Source of the DNA: Symbiodinium natans
Taxonomy: Eukaryota; Sar; Dinophyceae; Suessiales; Symbiodiniaceae
Reading direction: 5' to 3'
Length of the DNA stretch: 64,000 bases
NCBI GenBank assembly: GCA_905221605.1
Contig: CAJNDS010002675.1
Coordinates: forward strand, 40,001-104,000
Below the pieces are notes generated by a model. It worked only from the letters and a program-made list of their open reading frames with translations. It was not told where the DNA came from and did no database searches. Made by a program: the position numbers and the translations under genes. Positions within the stretch are counted from its first letter, which is position 1. Every line of letters begins with the position of its first letter. Below are positions 48,746 to 57,638 of the stretch, one piece after another.

Positions 48746-50558
48746 CGATTTGTTAATCTACTCTGAGGACCCCTCCGAAGGGAAGAAGGTTTTCGAAGAC
48801 CTCCAGAAACGCTACAAGCTGAAACTGACGGGTGAGCTTCATGAGAATTGTGCGGGAGAAGTATCCTTTCTAGGACGGCGAATCTTCAGGAATAAGGGAG
48901 AGAAGCGAGTCTATTTTGGACTGGACGCTAAGTATTTGGATTCCTGCTGTGAAGAGTATGGGATAACCAAACCGAACCCCAAGCTTCCGTCATTGGAGAA
49001 GCGCTACTCTGACCTCATTAAGAAAGGGCAAACCGAAAAGATCAGTCCAGCTGCTCACGAGAAGTACCGTAGGACCTTAGGGCGTCTAGCATGGGCTGCC
49101 CTCTCCAGACCAGATTTGCAGTTCTGCTGCGGATTTTTGGGGCGTCATCAGTCGGCCCCTGACGAGGCAGCTGAAACATGCATGAGGGATGTCCTCAAAT
49201 GGGTCAAAGGTCTTCCGCATAAGGTTCAGGTGTTTCCGTCGACTCGGGAGATCCTGGAAGACGATGCGGATCCCCAAGCGGTATCGTGCTTTACGGACGC
49301 AAGCTGGAGCCTGAATTCTGTTAGTGGTGGTGTGATTACTTGGGAAAACTGCTGTTTGAAGACGTTCAGCAGGAAGCAATCCACCACAGCCCTTTCGAGC
49401 GCCGAGAGTGAGCTTGCGGCGCTTACTGAGATAGCCAGGGAAGGTTTGTACATTGCTCTCTTAACGGAGACCATCTTGGAGGGCATCCCGAAGGACCGGG
49501 AAACGGGGTACTACCTTCTTAAGGGGTATTCGGACTCTGAAAGCGCCGTGTCCATTTCCAAAATGGGGACATTGTTGAGGAAAGTCCGCCATATTGAGTT
49601 AAGAGCCGCTTTTCTCCAAGAACTTGTCCAGCTTGGAAGATTCACGATTGAGCACATACCAGGTGCTATCAACCCGGCAGATGCTCTAACAAAAAGCCCA
49701 ACTAACGACAGTTTGGTCAGCTTGTGCGAGGCTTGTGGCCTCATTCCGGAACCAGTCCCCTGGAAAGAGAAAAGTTCCGGAACCAGCGTTTCTGTCACGT
49801 TTCAAGAGCCCAATAAACCAGCAGATGAAGTCTGCGAACTGAACGTCCCTGTTTCTTGGCGAGCCGCAGCAGAGAAGGTAGCAAGGAACCAGGCTTCTTA
49901 TGTTGTGGTTGAGCTCTGCTGTGAAGAAGGAAGCTCTTTGTCAAAAGCTTGCTCGAAGAATCCTCGTATCGCATATTTTGGAGTGACGAAGCAAGTGGAT
50001 CTGTTAAGTGAAAACGGATACCAGCTTCTCAAAGAAGTCTTTAGTGTGTTGCTTCATGAAGGGGTGAAGGTGTATGCGCACTTGTCTACGCCGTGTTCGG
50101 CTGGGTGCGGACTTCGTCATTTGAGATTCCGAAAAGGTGGACAGGCCTACGCCAGATGGCGGGAGTCTCTTCTGGTCCACAAGAGGTCTTGGCGAAGGAT
50201 TTGGAACCTTCTCCGTCCGTACGCGAACTGTCCGCGTCTTCTTCTTTCTCACGAGTGGCCAGCTAGGTCTGACTTGTGGAAGGAAACAGTCTTTAGGTCT
50301 GTAAGTCAACGTCTTGGTCTTGCGAAGGGATGTGTCGTCGATCGCTGTTGCTTCGAGAAGGGTTCTGAAAGAGCCTGGAAGAGGTGGTGGTTTTGTAGTA
50401 ACTCTTCGAATTTCATCAACAGTATGGCTAGGAACCGCTGTGATGAGAGCCACCAACACATTCACCTTCAGCTCCCGGCGTCAGGTGTGTACCCTGAGCT
50501 GTTAGGAGAAGAAATGCTGAAGGGTGCAAGACGAGCTATGGAAGAAGACAGGACTTGA
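48738..50558 (+). CDS. Element A RT C-terminus, RNase H and methyltransferase-like domain
   Basis: The frame includes the RT catalytic VLFYVDDLLIYSED just upstream of the listed start. The RT thumb follows (YRRTLGRLAWAALSRPDL), then RNase H with D183 (CFTDASW), E219 (SSAESEL), D262 (GYSDSES) and D311 (NPADALTK). After a linker, residues about 383-535 form an extra domain. VVVELCCEEGSSLSKACS resembles SAM-binding motif I, followed by AYFGVTKQVDLLSENG. HLSTPCSAGCGLRHL carries a Pro-Cys dipeptide as in motif IV of C5-methyltransferases, and LLLSHEWP comes later. The C-terminal 65 residues are basic and irregular. The methyltransferase assignment rests on motif pattern only. Confidence 0.75.
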   Translation, partial: YVDDLLIYSEDPSEGKKVFEDLQKRYKLKLTGELHENCAGEVSFLGRRIFRNKGEKRVYFGLDAKYLDSCCEEYGITKPNPKLPSLEKRYSDLIKKGQTEKISPAAHEKYRRTLGRLAWAALSRPDLQFCCGFLGRHQSAPDEAAETCMRDVLKWVKGLPHKVQVFPSTREILEDDADPQAVSCFTDASWSLNSVSGGVITWENCCLKTFSRKQSTTALSSAESELAALTEIAREGLYIALLTETILEGIPKDRETGYYLLKGYSDSESAVSISKMGTLLRKVRHIELRAAFLQELVQLGRFTIEHIPGAINPADALTKSPTNDSLVSLCEACGLIPEPVPWKEKSSGTSVSVTFQEPNKPADEVCELNVPVSWRAAAEKVARNQASYVVVELCCEEGSSLSKACSKNPRIAYFGVTKQVDLLSENGYQLLKEVFSVLLHEGVKVYAHLSTPCSAGCGLRHLRFRKGGQAYARWRESLLVHKRSWRRIWNLLRPYANCPRLLLSHEWPARSDLWKETVFRSVSQRLGLAKGCVVDRCCFEKGSERAWKRWWFCSNSSNFINSMARNRCDESHQHIHLQLPASGVYPELLGEEMLKGARRAMEEDRT

Positions 50559-50575
50559 GGACGCAACTGTTGCAG

Positions 50576-50586
50576 GCATGAGGGGG
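50576..50586 (+). promoter_or_regulatory. Element A polypurine tract
   Basis: GCATGAGGGGG directly abuts the TGTGAAAG start of the right LTR. Confidence 0.7.
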
Positions 50587-51138
50587 TGTGAAAGTGTTTG
50601 ACTTCCTTGTGAGTGCCTTTACAGTTGACAGGATGTCTTGCACATGTGACATGAACCACGAGTTTGCATTGCATGAGTTGAGAACTGTGCTTGAACCGTT
50701 TGTTTGGTGTTAGCAGAAACAGGCATGGACATAGCATGTTTGGAGCTTGGCTTGAAAGTGTTTCTTGCTTTGAGCTTGACGGGAGATGCTTGGAGTGTGC
50801 ATGATGAGCAGAGAAGCACTCGAGATGCTTTAGGAGCATCCTTGAAGAAGTGCGTGTTGCTCTGAGTTTGCTCTTTAAACCTTGGCCGCCGACCCTCGCT
50901 TCGCTCGTGTCGTCGTACTGAGGTTCGAGCAGAGTGGCTGTGCACTTGTATGCTTGTTTTGCTGAAGCACTGAAGTCCTGAGAAGCATTAGGACGTTTGC
51001 ATGTGTTCCTCCTTTGTTTAACAAAGTTGAGATGGAATTCACGAAAGTAAAGCTGCGCTGACTCTGCGAGAGACTTGCCGAACACCTCTGGTGTTTTGGC
51101 TCAAGCGTGGAGTGAAAAAGTGCTCTGCGTTTTTCACA
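50587..51138 (+). repeat. Element A 3' LTR
   Basis: A 552-bp copy of 22600-23132 with a few indels (for example a longer GTTTGCATTGCATGAGTTG segment). It has the same ends and the same spliced-leader match at 51094-51105. GTTGC follows at 51139-51143. Confidence 0.9.
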
Positions 51139-51640
51139 GTTGCCGCATGTGTTGCACAATTAGTATTTGCAGCATTAGGACCGGCAGCATTGGATCGATT
51201 GTGAGATTGAGAGGGAGCATCCCATCAGGCGGATTGACAATACAGAGGCGCCTACTAAAGTAAGACCCTACCAGGACCGGATGCGCCTCTACCATGTGCT
51301 CAAAGGAGGGGAAGGCAACAGCAATAAAGACCGTGCCAACAGGCCAATCAACAAGAAAGCTGACTAGAGGGACAGCAAAAGTCAGTCCCTGGACAACTAC
51401 TTGGATTTGCACCAGATTGAGATCAAGTCGGAAGGCCATGTTTTCCAGGAGGAGCGGAATAAGTTCAGCGCCTTAGTTGGGTAGAGTCGAGGAGGTACCA
51501 CTCTCCGTGCGTGTAGGGTGAGCAACACATGGTGTACTTGAGCATACATCCAAACTCGAGTCCAACTTCAACGAGGACGAAGGTGGCGATTTGGCCAACG
51601 AAAGCACAGGTCGCACCAAGACCCTGTTCGTGAAAGGCGC
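51139..51640 (-). pseudogene. 5' part of the DWPVGT-family gene interrupted by element A
   Basis: Minus strand, right flank of A. The block VGQIATFVLVEVGLEFGCML aligns with AGLVANLTLVRVTQHQGCMI of block E frame 1. After a frameshift near 51475, the frame GAELIPLLLENMAFRLDL, then SFLVDWPVGTVFIAVAF, continues to the A junction. It then crosses into 22599-22345. The frameshift shows that the gene was already decayed, or decayed after A inserted. Confidence 0.55.
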
Positions 51641-51654
51641 AGGCCGTTTGGGTG

Positions 51655-51775
51655 GTCCGCGTCGTGTCCGCGTTGTGCAGCCGTTGTGTTGTGACTGCGT
51701 GTGCGTGCGTTTTTTGACGGCGCTGTGTTGTGACCGTGTTGTGTCCGCGTTGTGACTGCGTTGTGTTGCTTATGG
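51655..51775 (+). repeat. Degenerate minisatellite (GTGTTGTGACTGC)
   Basis: Imperfect repeats of GCGTTGTG, TGTTGTGACTGCG and GTGTCCGCGTTGTG. Confidence 0.7.
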
Positions 51776-51935
51776 TACTCGTACCTTTACGTGCTCCTCT
51801 GTTATTTGCTTCGTTGTTTGATCACTGTTAACATTGTGATCACCTACCCCTCCCCATCCGAATATAGTTGGCACATGCGTGACAGTTATTTTGCTCAAGC
51901 GCTCGTTATGGGAGCACTGACCCTTAACCCGCGCA

Positions 51936-52595
51936 ATGGCCTTCTGTCTGGATTTGGCGCCGGATCATCTTAGGAAGATTCTTGGCTCTTCCATCCATAC
52001 TTCGCCCTGCCTCTTCTCGTATGACAACAAATTCTGCACCGTGGAGTCCAGTATCGCCTTTTGCATTATGCAGCTGGCTGGCACGGTCTCCATTCGTGCA
52101 CTTGGATGCCGATGTAAAGTCCTCCGAATTGGTTGGGGCTGCTCTCCAGCTTATCCACCGCTGCGAAAAGGGCTCGCTGCAATGCTCCCGTACTGCGCAG
52201 GCACAGTGCTTTGGGTACATGACGGGGTGTACGTCAAAAATAGAAACGCAGTTTCGCCCTTCATCGAAGGGGCTACTGAAGCGTTGGTTCAGCTCATCCA
52301 CGTGGGGCAGCACTGTCACCCACAGGTCACACCTAACCAGGAATTTGCTAACCTACAAGATGTCTTTGCTATTACCACCACGAAGAGTGAATTTAATGCG
52401 GCAGTTGATGCGTTAAACGCTGCGGGTATCGCGTGTCATAGCCCTGCTCTCCCAAAGCGCCCAAAGGCAACCACCAACAGGGTGTCCAAGCGCCTTATCC
52501 TGGAAGTTCAGGATATACTAGAGGTCGAGAGGCAAAGAGACGATAAAAGGAGACGCGTTGATGTTACAGCTGTTCCGCGTAGGGATTGTGGGTAA
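51936..52595 (+). CDS. Hypothetical protein; polymerase-like VHDG motif (weak)
   Basis: A 219-codon plus-strand frame. The second half is the more convincing: VLWVHDGVYVKNRNAVSPF, then EALVQLIHVG, then FAITTTKSEFNAAVDALN, then a basic end (VERQRDDKRRRVDVT). VHDG followed by a beta strand recalls motif C of family A polymerases (VHDE), but there is no motif A or B here. In the first half another frame may be the coding one. It faces element C tail to tail. Confidence 0.35.
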   Translation: MAFCLDLAPDHLRKILGSSIHTSPCLFSYDNKFCTVESSIAFCIMQLAGTVSIRALGCRCKVLRIGWGCSPAYPPLRKGLAAMLPYCAGTVLWVHDGVYVKNRNAVSPFIEGATEALVQLIHVGQHCHPQVTPNQEFANLQDVFAITTTKSEFNAAVDALNAAGIACHSPALPKRPKATTNRVSKRLILEVQDILEVERQRDDKRRRVDVTAVPRRDCG

Positions 52596-52820
52596 CACCC
52601 CCCTCGTTGTGATGCGTGTAGTCCCCATTTCAACCACCCTCCCTCTTTCGTGATGGCGGCACCTTTGGCTCAGACCAGTTGTGAACGCCCGGGCACAACC
52701 AAACATGCTGGCCGCCACACGCTGCCTCCTGGCTTGGCGTTACCATGAGCCATTGGTAGTCACTCAAGCACAGCTGACTTCGAACTCACAGTCCTCCCTG
52801 CTGCAGCGGGAGCGATCCTC

Positions 52821-53072
52821 GTGGCTCTCTTAGAGGAAAGCAAGTCGAACGAAGCCCTTTCCCCGTACCATAAGGATCGTTTATATCGAGGCGTCTCCTT
52901 TGGTAATCCACTGATCATTCACGAGATTGTCGAAGATCTGGATGAGGAAAAACTCCTACTTGCATGGACTCTCATTGAAGTCATTGCAAGGCTGGACGCT
53001 GCCACTCAACCTCGCGCTACCGTGTCAATGCTATGGAAAATAAGTGCACCATGTTCCGAAAGGGCACCTTGA
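52821..53072 (+). CDS. Exon-like ORF, hypothetical
   Basis: A plus-strand frame of 83 codons with protein-like composition (KDRLYRGVSFGNPLIIHEIV, then DLDEEKLLLAWTLIEVIARL). It ends in the tandem repeat that follows. No family is recognised. Confidence 0.3.
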   Translation: MALLEESKSNEALSPYHKDRLYRGVSFGNPLIIHEIVEDLDEEKLLLAWTLIEVIARLDAATQPRATVSMLWKISAPCSERAP

Positions 53073-53262
53073 GTCTTTGCATTTGCAGGCACCGACAAGC
53101 ATGCCTAACCAGAGGAGCCTGTGCACCTTGAGCCTGCACAGCACCTTTCAAGCGCCTGCCCGGAAGGGCATGTGCATTTTAAGTCTGTGCATTTGCTGGC
53201 ACCTGCAAGCACGTCTGACGGAAGGGTGTGCACCTTTAGCTGTGCATGTGCTGGATGGGGTA
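53048..53262 (+). repeat. Imperfect tandem repeat (55-60 bp unit)
   Basis: Repeated blocks GGAAGGGCA, (T)GTGCATTTTAAGTCTGTGCA-like, TTTGCAGGCACC(G/T)GCAAGCA and GTGCACCTTGAGCC, in three to four diverged copies. Confidence 0.55.
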
Positions 53263-53816
53263 GGGTAGAGGCATTGCTCCAGGTCTTAACGCCAAGAGCA
53301 ACAGTCATTGCCCGTGAACTGTGTGAGTGTGAACAATTCCCCTATCACTTCTTTTGGCCGTGGTAGTCATACCTTGTTTCTTCTCACACAATAGATCCAG
53401 AGCCACGTTATTGGCTTTAATGCCCCTGGCTGGACCCACCTCACTTTGGCCATCTGTTCGCAGACAGTGGAGCTATGTGCCAATGTGTCCACTGAGTGAG
53501 GGTGTGGTTGCCCCTTGTACTTTGTGCTCGGTGGGCTTTATTGCCGTGAACTGGTACTCTTGCACTCGTGGCGCACCGGTGCCATTCTCGGCTGGGAGGG
53601 GCCCAGAGGGGCGTTTAAGAACGCCAGGCCAAAAACCATGGTGGGTGGCACGAGCAAGCAGGGTGGGAGGTGACCTTTGGTATGCGAGAAGAGGTGCATG
53701 AAGACGGAAAACAGGCAGACAGGACAGCGAGCTCAACCGAAGAAAAAACACCTCGTAGCTGCCCAGGGTGGTAGTGGCAATTCTGCAAGATGCATGCAAT
53801 GTTACCGGGAGCGCAA
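53263..53816. other. Probable 3' untranslated region of element C
   Basis: No supported coding frame. It lies directly downstream (minus strand) of the ORF2 stop. No poly-A tail or short terminal repeat that would mark the LINE 3' end was identified. Confidence 0.35.
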
Positions 53817-56800
53817 TTATATACGCCTGCCCGATGTGGCCAGCAAGTACATTATGCCACGCCACAGCATTACGAAGCTTTCCGCAGCTTCAAGTGCAAA
53901 AGTTGCCCAATTCCTGTTGTTGACCCTTGCATCCGGTTGGTAAAAAGGGATTCCTTGCTGGATCATAACCTGGAGGGTAGCTTTAGCCTGCACCAAATGT
54001 GCAAGAAAACTTGCCAAGGCAGGGGGGATGGCATAAGCAGCAATACTACCTTCATAAACATGCCGAAGGAAAGCATTGCTGTCCATTCCAACTGCTCTTT
54101 GCAACAAGTGCTTGGTTTGCACTGTTTGTGCTTTGGGCGCGCGTGCAAGGTGACTACTAAATAGCTCCCTGGCTTCAAGCAACGTTGGGAGGGGTGGGTG
54201 AGTAGGGCTGTGACATGTAAGGAGGCGCAAAAGCGTATAATGCGCACCTTTCATGTCGATTTCAATTGCGTTCGGTCCGATGGCCAAGAAACGTGTTAGC
54301 CTTTTACTCGTTTGCCAGTGCCGTATGGCATAATATCTACCCTGTGGGTGCAAAGATGGCCTTCGATACTGGACCAGCCCTGGCCACGTTGTATCAAGCT
54401 CGGGGGGAGGCTTGATCCGATTGTAGAGGCAAAACCGCAAAAGCAGTTCCGGATTCCAAAGTGGGGGGGCCTCAAGAGAAATAGTTTCAGCTCCGGAATG
54501 CAAATCCTGTATAGCTTGCAGGTGCCATTGCTTGGAAGGCAACAGAATAGGCGGAAAGCACTCAGTGTTTATTTGCATATGAGGCTGACCCTCACCCGAG
54601 TCAAAGAAGACATCTTCATGAAGGGGTGCTTCGTAGCGGAGACTGTTAGCAGCGATTCCTGCCAGGTGATCAGCGACTTTGTTGCCGACGCGAGGGACGT
54701 ATGACCAATGCACTGTAATGGGTGTGTGCGTTAACTTTTGCCACATGTTGTCCAGTTTTCGCACTAGGTCTTCCCTATGTAGTCTCAAGGCACCAGCAAA
54801 GTGCTTTACAATGTTGATGCAGTCGCCCTGAAGGATAACCTCCCTAATTTGATTGCTAGCAGCTAGAGATAATGCCTTGTCTAACGTTGCGTCAGCGGCG
54901 CATATTTCCGCAAACATAGAATCTGGACAAGGCTGGAGTGGGATGGCAATCGTTTCAAGAATTACCGGGACTGGTCCGGGCGACCATACGATACCACCCG
55001 CACCACCGATACCTTCTTGCACGTGGCAGCTGCCGTCAAATTGAGCAACAAGGTGGGTATCTTTGACAGGTTTTAACTCAACAATAAGTGGAGTACCTGC
55101 AGGGATTGGCCTTAATGCCGTAACTTTAAGGTGCAGATTGCCGCAATGACACATTTTAGGCCATAGAGCAACATTAGGGACGCCAAGGGTCTGTTGATAC
55201 ATAGGTGCAAGCAAGTAATGCTGTGCATCTAATGTTGCTAAGACATCCCCTATATTGGCATTCCTGGGGGAGACGGTAACACCTTGGGCGCTTGCTTTAA
55301 TTAAGGCAGAAAGGGGATGCTTGACCTCAATATGGAGTCCTCCGTCGTTGCAACAGGGCTTGCAGCGTTCCGTGTCAACCCACCATGCCGGTAATGCTTT
55401 GGGAAGTAACATCCTCGGGATGGTATTCCAAAGACGTGACGCGAGCTTGGGTATGTTACTGATGTGTTTTGCCCGTTGCGGTGTCTCACACCATCCAGGG
55501 TGCCAGGTGCATTGCTGTTCCATAGTATATCTTCTTATGGTCGCAATCCATGCTAATAGGACGGCACAGAATTTCTTGTCAATCCCTCCCTCAACATTGA
55601 TCTTAGGAAGGGCAGTGTGACACAGGGAGTCAAACGAGGCAGTGCCAGCATATCCCAATGTGACTAGGACAATAAAGAGGGAGGCTTTGGTGACCACACA
55701 AGCCGTAAGCCAATGCTCTGTTGTGTTTGCTCCCAGCCCACAGAGCAGGCAGTGGCTTTGGATGAAAGTACACTGGTGCTCATTGGGTATAGCTGCTCTG
55801 TAAGTAATAGTTCTAGCCGGAGCACCAGGCATTGCCGCACATTGCAGGAGTGGTGCTTGGTTAACATCACAGCAAGGCAGCATGCAGCTGATGGCATGGG
55901 CAAGGTCATCAGGGCAGCTTTGGTTGAGATGACAGAGTTTGCAGACTGGCATGCTGCCGAACCCATTGTCATACCAGAGCTCTTTCCCTGTTTGTTTGCG
56001 TAGGCAGACTCTACATTGCTCGTCCCTAGAGGCATATTGCCTGTACACAAAATATGCATCGGCTTCTTCAACAATGGCCCATCTAAGTGCGTAGCAACGA
56101 GTGACATCCGAAGCCACGTTCTTTGGCGGGAGGTTTAGCGCAAGCAAAATGGCACATAGCTGTCTCTCATGTGCATGGTTCGCAACTTTTTGTCGAAGAT
56201 ATCCTTGCGCCTGAACACAAGCAGCATTGCGCAACACTGCTCTAAGCGCAATTTGCGCCTGCTTGAGCTTGCGACCGCCTGAGTGAGGGCTCACTCGAGG
56301 CAGCGCAGCAGATAGGGCATCATGGCACTTGCTTTTGAACTGCTCAATGATTGGTGAGTCTCCTAAGGAGACTGATTTCTGAATGGCTTGCCTGGCTTGC
56401 ACAAGCAACGAATGGTAGAAGGGAAGGTTGGCCGCATGCGCATTTTCAAGGTCATGCAGGATAACGTTTAAAGCCCATTTGCCTCTCCAGCGCAGCAGTA
56501 GGCCAACTTTAGATAATATGGCGCCTATCTCAGGATCCATTGCCCTAGGCGCTTTGATAAAATCAAAAACGCCCGCCATATGTTTGGCCTGAATCCAGGG
56601 ACGCCTCAAAATAGTTGAGCTGGCAATAGCTAGTGCTTTGAGCATATGCCTTTTGGTGAAGGCGTACAAGGAATTGCAGAAAAGAGGGCAAGAGGCAATG
56701 AAGGCCGTATGGAATTGAATCCTGGCAGGCATTGATGCAGTAAGGGAAAGAGCTTGTTTATTCCTTCTCAACATATTGCACAAGGCCTTATCAAGGATCA

Positions 56801-57638
56801 GCATGCGCAAGGAAACATCTGACATTTTCCTTTGTCCAACCCAATGGATTTCATCAATAGACGTTGCTTGCTCCCATTCATATTTTGACATGCGGCCACG
56901 CAGGATAAAGCCCAACATTGTTGCAGTCTCAGCAATAATCTTAGACCCCCAAGGCGTCATGTCGAGGAGAAGGATATCAGCAGTTTTGAAGGGCTTGTTG
57001 GTAAGAATAGAAGTTTTGCATTTGCATTTGCAAGGCGATGCAATAATGCAAGCCAACAAAGCCTGGAAATTTTGCTGTTGTGTGCACATGCAAAGCAGCA
57101 TATCGCTAGACAGGACGTAGCATTTGCTTCCGCTTACTAAGAGCAGTCCGTGTCGCACGTCAAGCCTAGTCAAGGACATCCTCATTGCTTGGTCGAGGCT
57201 GTAGATGTTCTGTTGAAGCAGTAAGCACAAGGCTTGATGCAATGAGGGACCTCCAATGGTGAGAGTATTGCTCGGTGGAAGCTGTTTGGACTCAATCCAA
57301 GCGACACCAAATTGGGCTATGCATGCTCTGACATCCCCAGGGAGAACCTGTAAAGAAATAAACCCTGCTTGGAAGCATTGGTGACGGAGAACTTGTAACC
57401 CCGCGCTGTGCGCTGGTTCGAAAGTTCTTTGTGCCTTTTCCACCCAATGCAGGCCTTTGGAGGCAGCGCTGTTATCGTCCATGTAAGCCGTTAGTCTTAT
57501 GAAGGAAGAAATGTCGTGCAGCGCCCAAATCAAGGGATCTAAGGCGAGACAGAAAAGGACAACAGAAGTCGCCCTTCCCATAGCAAGGCCTTGGTGGATA
57601 GAGATAGGCTCGAGCAAGAAACCTTGCACTTTACCCAC
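53817..57638 (-). CDS. Element C ORF2, second part: RT C-terminus, Cys-rich segments, RNase H, unknown C-terminal domain
   Basis: A 1,273-codon minus-strand frame. RT motif B region is IHQGLAMGRATSVVLFCLAL and the catalytic site is AYMDDNSA (residues 52-55). Cys-rich stretches (CRVCLRK...CKLCHLNQ at 542-569 and CLLCGL near 630) may bind zinc. RNase H has D868 (AQFDGSCH), E911 (MFAEICAAD), D939 (ILQGDC) and D990 (NKVADHLAG). Residues about 1080-1273 form a further domain with NAIEIDMKGAHYTLLRLL that I cannot assign. The frame begins inside RT, so it is the continuation of the frame at 57539-59872 after a frameshift. Confidence 0.85.
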   Translation of the reverse strand: MGKVQGFLLEPISIHQGLAMGRATSVVLFCLALDPLIWALHDISSFIRLTAYMDDNSAASKGLHWVEKAQRTFEPAHSAGLQVLRHQCFQAGFISLQVLPGDVRACIAQFGVAWIESKQLPPSNTLTIGGPSLHQALCLLLQQNIYSLDQAMRMSLTRLDVRHGLLLVSGSKCYVLSSDMLLCMCTQQQNFQALLACIIASPCKCKCKTSILTNKPFKTADILLLDMTPWGSKIIAETATMLGFILRGRMSKYEWEQATSIDEIHWVGQRKMSDVSLRMLILDKALCNMLRRNKQALSLTASMPARIQFHTAFIASCPLFCNSLYAFTKRHMLKALAIASSTILRRPWIQAKHMAGVFDFIKAPRAMDPEIGAILSKVGLLLRWRGKWALNVILHDLENAHAANLPFYHSLLVQARQAIQKSVSLGDSPIIEQFKSKCHDALSAALPRVSPHSGGRKLKQAQIALRAVLRNAACVQAQGYLRQKVANHAHERQLCAILLALNLPPKNVASDVTRCYALRWAIVEEADAYFVYRQYASRDEQCRVCLRKQTGKELWYDNGFGSMPVCKLCHLNQSCPDDLAHAISCMLPCCDVNQAPLLQCAAMPGAPARTITYRAAIPNEHQCTFIQSHCLLCGLGANTTEHWLTACVVTKASLFIVLVTLGYAGTASFDSLCHTALPKINVEGGIDKKFCAVLLAWIATIRRYTMEQQCTWHPGWCETPQRAKHISNIPKLASRLWNTIPRMLLPKALPAWWVDTERCKPCCNDGGLHIEVKHPLSALIKASAQGVTVSPRNANIGDVLATLDAQHYLLAPMYQQTLGVPNVALWPKMCHCGNLHLKVTALRPIPAGTPLIVELKPVKDTHLVAQFDGSCHVQEGIGGAGGIVWSPGPVPVILETIAIPLQPCPDSMFAEICAADATLDKALSLAASNQIREVILQGDCINIVKHFAGALRLHREDLVRKLDNMWQKLTHTPITVHWSYVPRVGNKVADHLAGIAANSLRYEAPLHEDVFFDSGEGQPHMQINTECFPPILLPSKQWHLQAIQDLHSGAETISLEAPPLWNPELLLRFCLYNRIKPPPELDTTWPGLVQYRRPSLHPQGRYYAIRHWQTSKRLTRFLAIGPNAIEIDMKGAHYTLLRLLTCHSPTHPPLPTLLEARELFSSHLARAPKAQTVQTKHLLQRAVGMDSNAFLRHVYEGSIAAYAIPPALASFLAHLVQAKATLQVMIQQGIPFYQPDARVNNRNWATFALEAAESFVMLWRGIMYLLATSGRRI

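Larger units (their letters stand above)
22600..51138 (+). mobile_element. Element A: Ty1/copia-type retrotransposon with nested insertions
   Basis: Bounded by LTRs (22600-23132 and 50587-51138) that start TGTGAAAG and end TTTTTCACA, and flanked by GTTGC on both sides. An initiator-Met type primer site (TGGTAGCGGAGC) abuts the left LTR, and a polypurine tract (GCATGAGGGGG) abuts the right LTR. Domain order is gag zinc knuckle, protease, integrase, RT, RNase H, which is the copia order. The coding part is split by about 21 kb of inserted DNA (about 25.5-46.9 kb) containing block E and element B. The RT core is deleted, so the copy is non-autonomous. Joining the host flanks restores a reading frame, which confirms the boundaries. 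Confidence 0.85.
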
